64,000 nt of DNA from VXLM01 sp965242665 (GCA_965242665.1 OZ251484.1:558001-622000), one strand, 5' to 3'; counted from the first letter of the stretch, positions 37,427-46,036 are shown. Notes: generated from the letters alone by a model not told the origin. Numbers and translations: made by a program.

Positions 37427-37468
37427 ATGTCCAACAACCCATATGCACCAGTACTGGAGGATGTATAG
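37427..37468 (+). CDS. 13-codon NNPYA peptide directly before the first DUF4190-like gene
   Basis: ATG-TCC-AAC-AAC-CCA-TAT encodes MSNNPYAPVLEDV, ending in TAG immediately before the ATG of the next gene. NPYAP is a common N-terminus of DUF4190-type membrane proteins, so this looks like an N-terminus cut off by a stop codon, or a translated leader. Confidence 0.35.
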   Translation: MSNNPYAPVLEDV

Positions 37469-37768
37469 ATGAGTACGGCCGGATTGGTTCTTGGCATGAC
37501 CGGCCTAGCGATCTGCGTTCGGGGAATTTTTGTCTTTTACCCATTTTACCTAATTCTACTTGCGCCTCTCTTTGTAGTGGTGGGGCTCCCACTCTCCGGA
37601 GCAGCCTTCTATCGGGCTCGAACAGATGGGACATCACTTATAATTCCTCTTGCAGGCTTGGCGACCAACGCAGTTGCGGCAGCGTTGTCCACCCCGCTGG
37701 GGTTTGTCTTTGGGGGCTATGCGGCCTTTGTACTGTCGGAGGGCGGAGGGGGGGATTGGGCCCCTTAG
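37469..37768 (+). CDS. Small two-helix membrane protein, DUF4190-like (copy 1)
   Basis: A 99-residue membrane protein. The pattern is STAGLVLGMTGLAICV, a first helix, then VVGLPLSGAAFYRARTDGTS, and IPLAGLATNAVAAAL with a second helix, as in DUF4190 proteins. Function is unknown. GGAGG lies upstream within the preceding leader peptide. Base composition is more AT-rich than the surrounding genes. A tandem copy follows at 37817. Confidence 0.6.
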   Translation: MSTAGLVLGMTGLAICVRGIFVFYPFYLILLAPLFVVVGLPLSGAAFYRARTDGTSLIIPLAGLATNAVAAALSTPLGFVFGGYAAFVLSEGGGGDWAP

Positions 37769-37816
37769 CATAAGATCTTAGAAAACCCATATGCAACAGT
37801 ACAGGAGGATGTACAG

Positions 37817-38098
37817 ATGAGTACTGCCGGATTGGTTCTTGGCATAACCGGCCTGGTGTTCTACTTTATATTATATCCTTTCCTCTCGTATTTCATAGCT
37901 CAACTCATGCTTCCCCTTGCAGTGGTGGGGCTCCCACTCTCCGGAGCAGCCTTCTATCGGGCCCGAACAGATGGGACATCACGTATAATTCCTCTTGCGG
38001 GCCTGGCTACCAACGCAGTTGCGCTAGTATTGTCCTCGTTTGTGGGCCTCTATCTTTGGGTATGGTTATACGGTATCCCCTGGGGGAGTCCTTATTAG
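37817..38098 (+). CDS. Small two-helix membrane protein, DUF4190-like (copy 2)
   Basis: A 93-residue tandem paralogue. The 30 bases before the ATG, the first 15 codons and the central VVGLPLSGAAFYRARTDGTS are nearly identical to copy 1, while the helices differ. AGGAGG is placed correctly before the ATG. The NPYA leader is present upstream but open (ENPYATVQEDVQ), with no stop before this ATG. Confidence 0.6.
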   Translation: MSTAGLVLGITGLVFYFILYPFLSYFIAQLMLPLAVVGLPLSGAAFYRARTDGTSRIIPLAGLATNAVALVLSSFVGLYLWVWLYGIPWGSPY

Positions 38099-38431
38099 CA
38101 TGAGCATTTCTGAATGCCCAACAACCCATGTGCAACAGTCTGCCGCCTCTCCCACTTGCGGACCAAGGCGGCATCCTCGCACTGCGCCGGAAACTGTGAG
38201 CGGGAGAACCACCCTTTGCGAAAAGGTTTCGATTCCGCGATAATGCGGATAGTGCCGCGCCGGGGAGTTACGCAATGTCTCCGGATGAGGGCGGTGACCC
38301 TGCTCCGCGGCGGCAGGGGGTTCGACGCTCGGCTCGTGCCGGGCGCGAAGAAGTCAATGGGCGGGGCCCGGCAGCAGACTGCCTGCACATAACTCGTTGG
38401 AGAAAGCCAGCACAACGAAGGGGCGGATGTC
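38099..38431. other. 333-base gap with a third, broken NNPYA leader
   Basis: At 38114 ATGCCCAACAACCCATGTGC repeats the leader of the two upstream DUF4190-like genes (MPNNPCATV), but the following sequence is unrelated, so a third copy was lost or never complete. Nothing else is recognised before the LivM gene. Confidence 0.45.
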
Positions 38432-39448
38432 ATGGAACTCGACATAGCCGGCATGGCAAGCTACGCCGCCGGCTTCGCCATCATGGCGGGAATATACGCG
38501 GTGTTCGCTCTAGGCCTGAACATCCACTGGGGTTCTACCGGCCTGTTCAACATCGGCGTTGCAGGGTTCTTCGCGCTCGGGGCCTACACAACGGCGTTGA
38601 TGACGACGCAGCCTCCGGACCCTGCGCTGTTCGAGGACTTCAAGTTCGGGGGCAACTGGTCCGAAATTGGGTTTCTCGACTTGGGAATCGATCTTTGGTT
38701 CTTCCTTGGACTTGGCGCGGCGGCCGCGGTCTGCGGGGTCGTGGCCTTGGCGATAGGCTACGTTACGCTGCGTCTGCGAGAAGATTACTTGGCAATAGCC
38801 ACTCTGGGAATCGCGGAGACCGTTCGGCTGTTCTTCCTCAATGAGAAGTGGGTAGCGAACGGCTCGAAGGGTCTCTACCGCATCCCAAAGTTCCTGGACG
38901 ACTGGATATCGCCGGAGTATTACGACTATTTGTACTTGGTAGTAGTGCTGGTGGTTTTGGGCGTCGTCTTCGTGGCTGTGGAGCGTGCGGTAAAATCGCC
39001 CTGGGGGCGTGTGCTGCGCGCCATCCGCGAGGATGAAACGGCGGCGGCGGCCAGCGGCAAGAGCGTGTTTCGCTTCAAGCTGCAAGCGTTCATCCTCGGG
39101 GCGGTCATCATGGGAATCGGAGGGGCGCTCTACGCCCACAACATCAGGTTCCTCTCACCGCAGACGTTCGATCCCCTGCTGGCTACATTCGTCATATGGG
39201 TCATGCTGATGGTGGGGGGATCGGGCAACAACCGAGGCGCAATCCTTGGAGCCTTCCTCGTGTGGGGTATCTGGTCCGGGACGCAGTTCTTTGACCGAGT
39301 ATTCGACGGTCTGAGCCTGGATCCAAACTTTCCCCCGAACTTCCGGTTCTTCATGATCGGCGCGTTGATCGTCGCGGTGATCCTGGTTCGGCCTGGGGGC
39401 ATCCTGGGCGAGGAGCGGCGGGTGGCGCGCGCGGACGAACCGCAATGA
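38432..39448 (+). CDS. livM: Branched-chain amino-acid ABC transporter permease, LivM type
   Basis: Permease of a HAAT-family importer, 338 residues, with about nine membrane segments. Family features include GLNIHWGSTGLFNIGVAGFF near residue 30, RLREDYLAIATLGIAET, and the EAA-like GRVLRAIREDETAAAASGKS, then VRPGGILGEERR at the end. LivH, LivG, LivF and the binding protein are not in the window, so the subunit is orphaned here. The start follows AAGGGGCGG. Confidence 0.9.
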   Translation: MELDIAGMASYAAGFAIMAGIYAVFALGLNIHWGSTGLFNIGVAGFFALGAYTTALMTTQPPDPALFEDFKFGGNWSEIGFLDLGIDLWFFLGLGAAAAVCGVVALAIGYVTLRLREDYLAIATLGIAETVRLFFLNEKWVANGSKGLYRIPKFLDDWISPEYYDYLYLVVVLVVLGVVFVAVERAVKSPWGRVLRAIREDETAAAASGKSVFRFKLQAFILGAVIMGIGGALYAHNIRFLSPQTFDPLLATFVIWVMLMVGGSGNNRGAILGAFLVWGIWSGTQFFDRVFDGLSLDPNFPPNFRFFMIGALIVAVILVRPGGILGEERRVARADEPQ

Positions 39449-39590
39449 ACGGGAAACCGTGCGGCCCCATGATTCATCTCGCGCGGACGGAGACTTGCAG
39501 CATCCCGAGGCAACGCCGCCGTGCACTTGACGGACTGGACTATTTCGTCTACGTTCCTATCAACACATCTTTGGGAGCATCACGATACAC

Positions 39591-40634
39591 ATGATACAGA
39601 GACTCGCGTTCATGGGCGGCGGAGCCATCGGGGGCACGATCGGCGGCTATCTCGCCAGGGCAGGGCGGGACGTGACTATCATCGACGCATGGCCTGCGCA
39701 CGTCGACAAGATCAAAGCCGACGGGCTGACCGTCACCGCGATGGAGGGCACGTTCACCGCCAGGCCAACGGCGCTTCACATTGGCGAGGTATCGGCCACG
39801 ACGAACCAATACGACGCGGTGTTCCTCTCGGTCAAGTCATACGACACCGCATGGGCAACGACCCTCATCGAATGCCATCTCGCGCCCGGCGGGTTCATCG
39901 TATCCGCGCAGAACGGAATCAACGAGGACACCATCGCCGGGCTGGTGGGATGGGATCGTGTCATCGGCTGCGTCGTGACCATCGGGGCGGCAACCGTAGA
40001 GCCGGGCTGCGTCGAGCGCACCAGCAAGATGCGAGGCCGCCGATCGTTCGCGCTCGGTGATCCGACGAACCCGTGGTCGCCCCGCGCAAAGGAACTCCAA
40101 GGCATATTGGAGGACTGCGGCGAGAGCGAATTGACGGAGAATTTGCTCGGCGAGCGTTGGGCCAAGTTAGCGACGAACAGCATGGCGAACTCCGTATGTG
40201 GAATCACAGGCCAGACGTCGGCTGGAATGCGGACGAACCCCGTTACCCGAGACCTCGCCGTGCGTCTCGCCGCCGAGGTCGTCGAAGTCGGCGCCGCCCA
40301 TGGAGTCGCGGTCGAGAAGATCGGTTCGGTCCCCGCAGAAAAGTACGTCCAAGCGCGAAGCGACCGCAAGGTCAAAGTGGAAGTCGAACGTATCATGGTC
40401 GAAGAGGGCGCCAAGATCGGAACGGGGCGGCCGTCTCTGGCCCAAGACATCGCGAAGGGGAGAATGACGGAGATCGACTATCTCAACGGCTACGTGATCC
40501 AAAAGGGTAAGGAGGCCGGCATCCCAACTCCCTTCAACGAGGCGGTCGTCGAACTCACCAAGCAAGTCGAGTCCGGCGTGCTAGAGCCGATGATCGACAA
40601 CATCTGGCTCGTCATGGACTATCCGCCGGAGTAA
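39591..40634 (+). CDS. Ketopantoate reductase-family (ApbA/PanE-like) dehydrogenase
   Basis: A 347-residue NAD(P)-dependent enzyme: Rossmann motif MGGGAIGGTIGGYLARAG at residues 8-25, the central VSAQNGINEDTIAGLVG (conserved Asn) and a helical C-terminal domain with the expected lysine and Asn-Ser region (RWAKLATNSMANSV). At 347 residues it is longer than E. coli PanE (about 300), and true 2-dehydropantoate as substrate is not certain. The toroid-protein gene follows on the same strand after 27 bases. Confidence 0.82.
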   Translation: MIQRLAFMGGGAIGGTIGGYLARAGRDVTIIDAWPAHVDKIKADGLTVTAMEGTFTARPTALHIGEVSATTNQYDAVFLSVKSYDTAWATTLIECHLAPGGFIVSAQNGINEDTIAGLVGWDRVIGCVVTIGAATVEPGCVERTSKMRGRRSFALGDPTNPWSPRAKELQGILEDCGESELTENLLGERWAKLATNSMANSVCGITGQTSAGMRTNPVTRDLAVRLAAEVVEVGAAHGVAVEKIGSVPAEKYVQARSDRKVKVEVERIMVEEGAKIGTGRPSLAQDIAKGRMTEIDYLNGYVIQKGKEAGIPTPFNEAVVELTKQVESGVLEPMIDNIWLVMDYPPE

Positions 40635-40661
40635 GAACCGCCGGGCGCAAGCGAGGCGAGG

Positions 40662-41624
40662 ATGAGCAAATACAGGGAAGCGAGAGACAAGGGCTGCGAA
40701 TACTTGCTACTGCAAGTTGGCGCGGACGGCAGTTTCGGAGACGGCACGGTCGGAGACTACTACAAGGTCATCGCTGCGCTCCAGACGTGCGGGAAGACGA
40801 ACGCCGCCAACCGCCTATGCGATTGGATTCGGACGACGCGTATGAGCGCGGACGGCGACTTCGGGCCGAGGACCGAGTTCACCTCGGCCTATTACTACGC
40901 CTACTTCAACAGCTGGGTGATTCTTGGCGCGCAGCGGCTGGGGCAGTTCGACCTTGCACAGAGGGGCATGGACTTCCTCATGGGCTTCTATGACAGGGAG
41001 AGTGGCGGCTTCTATTCGAGCCTCGCGGCGAGAGAGCCGACGACCAAGCAAGACCTATGGGTTACCAGCGGCTGCGGACATGCCGCTCTGTATACGAGCC
41101 GCATCGACGCCGCGCGCGGGGTCGGGCGCTGGATGCTGCGAATGATGGACGAACAGCCGAACTATCCGGAGGTGATGTACACCGTCTCCACTCCGTCCGG
41201 CGGACTCGTTACCGATGTCGACCCCTCCGATCCGATTCGATACGTCTTGGTCAACGCGAACGAGGGCGACCAGTACTTCTTCCATCCGGGCATCGCGGGC
41301 GGTTTCCTCGCCCGCCTGTATCAATTCACGGGAGAGGCGCAATGGCTCGAACTTGCGAAGCGGTACATGCTCTTCGCAGAAACTGCAACCGACAACTTGT
41401 TTTGGCTCCTCCGAGCCGGTAAAGTCGGATGGGCTGCGTCGGTGCTGTACACCCTAACGCGGGAGCGGAAGTACGGCGCGATAGCGGCGCGAGTGGGAGA
41501 CAACATCGTTGCGCAGCAGTCGGAAGCGGGCTGGTGGTCTTCAGTCGGAAGCGACGGCCCTAGCAACGACGCCACTGCAGAAATGGTCGTCTGGCTGGAC
41601 GAGATATATCAAGCGCTGGGCTAG
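40662..41624 (+). CDS. Alpha/alpha-toroid (terpene cyclase-like fold) hypothetical protein
   Basis: A 320-residue soluble protein with repeated helical hairpins and glycine-rich turns (LQVGADGSFGDGTVGDYYKV; DRESGGFYSS; AGWWSSVGSDGPSNDAT), the style of six-hairpin or prenyltransferase-like toroids. No catalytic DxDD motif of cyclases is visible, so neither terpene cyclase nor glycosidase can be claimed. It may work with the upstream reductase-like enzyme. It converges on the methyltransferase gene at 41641. Confidence 0.65.
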   Translation: MSKYREARDKGCEYLLLQVGADGSFGDGTVGDYYKVIAALQTCGKTNAANRLCDWIRTTRMSADGDFGPRTEFTSAYYYAYFNSWVILGAQRLGQFDLAQRGMDFLMGFYDRESGGFYSSLAAREPTTKQDLWVTSGCGHAALYTSRIDAARGVGRWMLRMMDEQPNYPEVMYTVSTPSGGLVTDVDPSDPIRYVLVNANEGDQYFFHPGIAGGFLARLYQFTGEAQWLELAKRYMLFAETATDNLFWLLRAGKVGWAASVLYTLTRERKYGAIAARVGDNIVAQQSEAGWWSSVGSDGPSNDATAEMVVWLDEIYQALG

Positions 41625-41640
41625 GTCATCGGGGGCGCGG

Positions 41641-42471
41641 CTATCCGGCCGCCTTTATTGAGAACAGCTGTGGAAATGAGTCATTGTGCTCTGGAAACCT
41701 CCACCAACCGTCTGCGCCCTGCCTCATTACGTCGAAGACCTGCCAACCCGAGAAGGGAAACTCGTGCAGGAACTGGATCGTAAGCCCGGCGTCGATCAGC
41801 GCAGTGACGATCTCGCCGATGCTGTGGTGCCATTCGTAGTTTGGGCTCTCGATCGGCTGTGAACCGGCATAGCTCTCTTCGCCGCCTTCCCAGTAGAACT
41901 CTTCATGGAAGTACCCGTATGCCGGCGTCGCCTCCCCCGAACCGGACACCTCGTCGAACGGCTCCATGAATGGATGGCCCTCCACGATGTAGAACATGCC
42001 GCCCGGCCTGACGAACTGGCGGATGACGCGCGCCCATGCGTCGATATACGGCAGCCAGCACAACACGCCGTAGGACGTGAACACGATGTCGAACTTCTCA
42101 TCGAGAACGTCCGGCAGGTCGTACAGGTTGGAGCAGATGAAGCGCGCCCCAAGTCCCAACTCGGCGTTCAGCGACCGCGCGGCGTCGATCGCGACATCCG
42201 AGAAATCGACGCCGGTAGCCCTTGCTCCCCGCCTCGCCCATGACATCGTGTCCATCCCAAAGTGGCATTGCAGATGGAGGAGCGTCTTGCCGTTGACATC
42301 GCCAACCTCCCTCCGCTCGATGTCCTTCAGGGAGCAACGGCCCAACCGAAAGCTCTCCACGTCATAGAACTGGGACGCGACGTGCACCGGAGTGCGCTCG
42401 TTCCAGTTCTTTCGATTGGCTTCGAGGCGGGCGGGTACTGTTGGATTTGGGTTGATTTGACATTCCGTCAT
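41641..42471 (-). CDS. Class I SAM-dependent methyltransferase (small-molecule type)
   Basis: A 276-residue AdoMet methyltransferase: motif I as LLHLQCHFGMDTMSWARRG, the acidic motif-II region GVDFSDVAIDAAR, then FDIVFTSYGVLCWLPYID. The ATG at 42471 overlaps the stop of the upstream DNA methyltransferase-HNH gene (TAATG), so the two are translationally coupled. It has no DPPF/NPPY motif, so it is not a DNA methyltransferase; the substrate is unknown. A longer frame upstream lies inside the DNA methyltransferase gene. Confidence 0.85.
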   Translation of the reverse strand: MTECQINPNPTVPARLEANRKNWNERTPVHVASQFYDVESFRLGRCSLKDIERREVGDVNGKTLLHLQCHFGMDTMSWARRGARATGVDFSDVAIDAARSLNAELGLGARFICSNLYDLPDVLDEKFDIVFTSYGVLCWLPYIDAWARVIRQFVRPGGMFYIVEGHPFMEPFDEVSGSGEATPAYGYFHEEFYWEGGEESYAGSQPIESPNYEWHHSIGEIVTALIDAGLTIQFLHEFPFSGWQVFDVMRQGADGWWRFPEHNDSFPQLFSIKAAG

Positions 42472-43919
42472 TAGTGCTTCCCCTCGTCTTCCCACCACTC
42501 CATGTTCATCCGCCCCTCCTCTATCCGTATTTGCTGCAACTCCGGCGTCGTGTACTTTTCCCGCTTCCGCTTGTTGCACGGGCCGCACAACAACCCAAAG
42601 TTCCGAAGCGTCTCCTTCCCCTTCTTGTTCCTAGCCTTCTTGTGGTCAACCTCCAAGTGGTCGGCATACGGAGGCACCCACCCGCAGCCTTGGCAGCGCA
42701 TCCCGTATATCTCGATGAGCTTCGCCTTCGCCTCCTTCTTGGACATCTTCGGCTCGTTCTTCTTGGGAGACTCGAGAATTAGCTCTGGCGCGGCAGGTTC
42801 GCCGTCGTCCGTGCGAACGGGCGGGGCGTGCTGAACATTCACAAACTTATCCCATGCCATGCTCGCGTTCACTTCTCGCTGGAGCCGCTCGACGATGACC
42901 TGCCCGGCTTCGTTGTCGAGGTCGCAGCCTATCCACTTCCGCTCCATCTGCTCGGCTGCCACGCACGTCGTCGCGCAACCGGCGAACGGATCAAGTACGA
43001 TGTCGCCGGGGTTCGACGACGCCTCTATCATGCGCTTGTAGAGGGCTAGCGGCTTCTGGGTCGGCCAGCCAGTTTTCTCACTTGCCAATCCCGATTGACC
43101 AAGAGAAGGTATGTCTGACCACACATCAGGGATCGCCTTCTCTCTAAAAACTGTCCCGTCACTCGACTGATGGAGGTAGTACACAATCCGCACGTTGCCA
43201 GTGCGTGTCCGTCGAATCCTACCTTCTTTCTCTAACCGCGCAATACTCTCTTCGGTATAGTTCCCTTTGGGCAGATCGTAGAACCATCTCCCATCTTTAG
43301 ACTGTCGGTATTTCTGTCTCAGCTCAGATTCTTGTATTGGATACAACGATCTAGTGTTCGCGTCATACTGGATGGTTTTCGTATAACGTAAAATTATGTC
43401 ATGCTTTGTGGCAAAATCACCCTTGCTAGGCCCCTGAGGTCCGTCGTACTGCCACACGATTTCATTCCGAAAGTTCTTCTGCCCGAAGATAGCGTCCATC
43501 ATCGCCTTCAGATAGTGGCTCGCCTTTGGGTCGCAGTGCAAGTACATGCTCCCGGTGTCCTTCAGCACCCGGTGCATCTCCAACACCCGCACAGCCATCC
43601 AGCAGATGAACGCTCCCATGCTGCTACCCTTCTCGTCCGTGCCGACCGCAGAGTTAGCGTACCGAATCATGTTGAACAGGTTCGGATGCTCACCCTCCAA
43701 CTGTTCGAGCCATTCGTCCTGTACTTGGCTCCAGTGCCAGACGTCCTTGAACTCGACGTTCTGCCCAGCCTTCGTCGTCCCACGAAACGCACCTACTCCC
43801 TTGTTGAAAGGCGGGTCGGTTGCTATGAGGTCGATGCTGTCGGAATCCAACCCGCGCAGTACTGGCAGATTGTCTTCGAGGAAGAGGGTTCGGTTGTATG
43901 CCATACTGTTTGTGGTCAT
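42471..43919 (-). CDS. Site-specific DNA methyltransferase fused to an HNH nuclease (copy B)
   Basis: Same plan as the gene at 2467-3798: NRTLFLEDNLPVLRGLDS, DPPF, HCDPKASHYLK, the AdoMet loop DPFAGCATT, then a C-terminal HNH module (CQGCGWVP, DHKKARNKK, CGPCNKRK). It is longer, 482 residues, because the region between the two methyltransferase motifs, where the target-recognition part is expected, is different and larger (about residues 150-250). GGGAGGG is spaced well before the ATG at 43919. A small-molecule methyltransferase is coupled downstream. Divergence in the central region suggests a different DNA specificity from copy A. Confidence 0.88.
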   Translation of the reverse strand: MTTNSMAYNRTLFLEDNLPVLRGLDSDSIDLIATDPPFNKGVGAFRGTTKAGQNVEFKDVWHWSQVQDEWLEQLEGEHPNLFNMIRYANSAVGTDEKGSSMGAFICWMAVRVLEMHRVLKDTGSMYLHCDPKASHYLKAMMDAIFGQKNFRNEIVWQYDGPQGPSKGDFATKHDIILRYTKTIQYDANTRSLYPIQESELRQKYRQSKDGRWFYDLPKGNYTEESIARLEKEGRIRRTRTGNVRIVYYLHQSSDGTVFREKAIPDVWSDIPSLGQSGLASEKTGWPTQKPLALYKRMIEASSNPGDIVLDPFAGCATTCVAAEQMERKWIGCDLDNEAGQVIVERLQREVNASMAWDKFVNVQHAPPVRTDDGEPAAPELILESPKKNEPKMSKKEAKAKLIEIYGMRCQGCGWVPPYADHLEVDHKKARNKKGKETLRNFGLLCGPCNKRKREKYTTPELQQIRIEEGRMNMEWWEDEGKH

Positions 43920-44059
43920 TGCAGAGCCCTCCCGCTTTGGCTTGGTCGCCGGGTCGCAGTCCGGCGGCCAAATCTGTTCTATCACAACGTTGCTTGCGTG
44001 GGAACCCTAAACACACTAACGCAACAGTGCCGGCGGGCGTCCATCATGACTCCCGGTAT

Positions 44060-44908
44060 CTAGCTGCCCGCCGCGTCATCCAACGCAGCATCGACCGCCG
44101 CCGCGATGCGTCGGTATTCGCCCCGTACCGCCTTGCTGGTAAGCGCGGCGGGCTTGGAGACGTCGCGGTACTCCGAGCGCATCTCCAATCTGCCGAGGAA
44201 GGCGAGATCCAGTTCGCGCGCCAATTCTTCGCCCGCGCCGGATCCGAATATATCGCCGGAGAAGTTTTCGACGACGCCAAGCACGTCCACGCGCATGGTG
44301 CGAATCATGTTGATGGATCGGGCGGCGTCGATCTTGGCGAGCTCTTGGGGAGTGGTGACGACGACGAATCCGTCGATAGTCAGCGCCTGCATGATCGTAA
44401 GGGGGGCGTCGGACGTCCCTGGCGGAAGATCCATAATCAGGTAGTCGAGCGCTCCCCATGCGGTGGTTTGCAAGATCTGGTTGATGGCGTTGTGAATCAT
44501 CGGTCCGCGCCAGATGGTCGCCTCGTTCTCGTTCTGTTGGAAGAACCCCATTGACATCACGCTGACGCCGAATTGCTGCGGGGGAATCATGCGGTTGGCT
44601 TCGCCAACGGACGGCGGTTCCGCTACGCGCATCGCGCGGATCACGTTCGGACAGTCGATGTCGACGTCGAGAAGGCCGACCGCGGCCCCCTGCTGCGCGA
44701 GGGTAACGGCAAGGTTTACTGCGACCGTCGTCTTTCCGACGCCGCCCTTGCCGCTGTATACGCCGATCTTGTGCTCGATCTCCGAAAGGCTGTCCGCGAT
44801 GGCCTTCTTCTGTTCGAACTGGCGCTTCATCGCCTCGATGCGCGCGCGCGCCTGAGCGGCTTGGTTCGCGTCGGGGGGGGCGCCGCCATGGCCGTGTGCA
44901 TGGGTCAT
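44060..44908 (-). CDS. mrp: Mrp/NBP35-type Fe-S cluster carrier ATPase
   Basis: A 282-residue P-loop NTPase of the ApbC/Mrp group, which carries and transfers Fe-S clusters in the cytoplasm. The deviant Walker A SGKGGVGKTT is at residues 52-61, with DVDIDCPNVIRAM and MDLPPGTSDAPLT as the other signatures. The C-terminal CxxC pair that binds the bridging cluster in most members is not visible, so it may be a cluster-free or altered carrier. The His/Gly-rich N-terminus (MTHAHGHGG) may bind metal. The MIP18-type gene lies just upstream on the same strand. Confidence 0.85.
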   Translation of the reverse strand: MTHAHGHGGAPPDANQAAQARARIEAMKRQFEQKKAIADSLSEIEHKIGVYSGKGGVGKTTVAVNLAVTLAQQGAAVGLLDVDIDCPNVIRAMRVAEPPSVGEANRMIPPQQFGVSVMSMGFFQQNENEATIWRGPMIHNAINQILQTTAWGALDYLIMDLPPGTSDAPLTIMQALTIDGFVVVTTPQELAKIDAARSINMIRTMRVDVLGVVENFSGDIFGSGAGEELARELDLAFLGRLEMRSEYRDVSKPAALTSKAVRGEYRRIAAAVDAALDDAAGS

Positions 44909-45001
44909 ACAGGAACACTCCCATCTCCAATGGTCGTAGAGACGCCAACGGCGGCCCCTCTACGCATCGAAAGCAGTATTTCGATGATGTGGCGAATTGG
45001 T

Positions 45002-45325
45002 CTAATCGAGGCCAAGTTGGAGCTTGCCGTCCTCGGTAATCAGGTCCGGACTCCACGGCGGATCGAACACCATCTCCACGTTGACGTCCTCGACCGTCTC
45101 GATCTCCGCAATGCGCCACTCGGCCTGTTGGGCAATGTATGGCCCCATGCCGCACCCCGGGAAGGTAAGCGTCATCTTGACGTCGACAGTCCCGTCTTCG
45201 ACCGTGCAGTCGTACACCAACCCGAGGTCGACGACGTTGACCGGAATCTCCGGGTCGTACACGTCCTTCAGCGCCTCTATGATATCTTCCTTGGTAACCG
45301 CAGTCGCTTCAGCCATATCGGACAA
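45002..45325 (-). CDS. MIP18/SufT-like (DUF59) metal-sulfur cluster assembly factor
   Basis: A 107-residue DUF59 protein: ALKDVYDPEIPVNVVDLGLV at the start, LTFPGCGMGPY with the conserved cysteine, and VEMVFDPPWSPDLI near the end. Proteins of this family help mature Fe-S proteins. GGAGG lies nine bases before the ATG. It is followed by the Mrp-type ATPase gene after 93 bases; the two functions fit one Fe-S maturation unit. Confidence 0.9.
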   Translation of the reverse strand: MSDMAEATAVTKEDIIEALKDVYDPEIPVNVVDLGLVYDCTVEDGTVDVKMTLTFPGCGMGPYIAQQAEWRIAEIETVEDVNVEMVFDPPWSPDLITEDGKLQLGLD

Positions 45326-45486
45326 CCTCCATTCGTCAACCGACGTATCATCTCCTCAATTGTAGTCCAAAGGCGGACGCATCGTCAAATAGCAAGACGG
45401 GCCAGACGCATCCCGCCGGGAAGGAGAACGGGCATCCGCGGCTGGATCCAGCGCGCCTACACTTAGAAGGAAAAACAATCCTCGTC

Positions 45487-45506
45487 ATTCCCGCGAAGGC
45501 GGGAAT
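45487..45506. repeat. REP/dRS3-like palindrome, GAAG loop
   Basis: Arms ATTCCCGC and GCGGGAAT, identical to the copy at 2281. Confidence 0.85.
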
Positions 45507-45548
45507 CTCGCCCCCGCGTCCGACACAGACACATCCCGGGCATCGCAT

Positions 45549-45577
45549 TTGACAAAACAGAACCTCCGTACTATCCT
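45549..45577 (+). promoter_or_regulatory. Promoter in a dispersed repeat
   Basis: TTGACA (45549-45554), 17 bases, TATCCT (45572-45577). The bases between and around it match the minus-strand promoter at 23955-23927 (shared AAACAGAAC after the -35 box), and an ATGAC follows in both. Confidence 0.5.
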
Positions 45578-45583
45578 AGACCC

Positions 45584-45745
45584 ATGACCACTCCAACGAA
45601 ACCACAGACCAAGGAGCCACCTTGCAATCCACAATCCACAATCCACAATCTGCAATCATCAATTCCCAACTTGCCGTCTACAAAATTCAAAATCCAACAG
45701 AATCCGACAAAATCCGGCGGAAACTCGTGTGCGCGCGTACCCTAA
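45584..45745 (+). CDS. Short doubtful frame after the dispersed-repeat promoter
   Basis: An ATG (MTTPTKPQTKEPP) opens 53 codons of low complexity (repeated AATCCACA). At the other copy of the repeat the frame stops after eight codons (MTTPSNHT). It is probably a remnant of a gene start rather than a working gene. Confidence 0.2.
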   Translation: MTTPTKPQTKEPPCNPQSTIHNLQSSIPNLPSTKFKIQQNPTKSGGNSCARVP

Positions 45746-45786
45746 TTCACGCGCACGCGCGCGAGGCGAGGTTATGGAGAAGCGAG

Positions 45787-45989
45787 ATTCCCGCCTACGC
45801 GGGAATGACGCAATCCCCGCACGTCCACCACTCCACGTCGACGATGGATTCCCGCCTACGCGGGAATGACGCAATCCCCGCACGTCCACCACTCCACGTC
45901 GACGATGGATTCCCGCCTACGCGGGAATGACGCAATCCCCGCACGTCCACCACTCCACGTCGACGATGGATTCCCGCCTACGCGGGAAT
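45787..45989. repeat. Four REP palindromes (CTAC loop) in a 61-bp tandem array
   Basis: Palindromes start at 45787, 45848, 45909 and 45970, exactly 61 bases apart; the 41 bases between them are nearly identical. The array lies in the 918-base gap between the MIP18 gene and the lipoprotein gene. Confidence 0.85.
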
Positions 45990-46036
45990 GACGGCTCCCC
46001 AAGCCAAAAGGAAACGGAACCAAAACAATTTGTGGC

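Noticed and set aside
38432..39448. Part of a full Liv operon
   Set aside because: No LivH, LivG, LivF or binding-protein gene lies in the flanking sequence.
45787..45989. Regular 61-bp repeats as a CRISPR array
   Set aside because: The sequences between the palindromes are identical rather than unique, and no cas gene is present.
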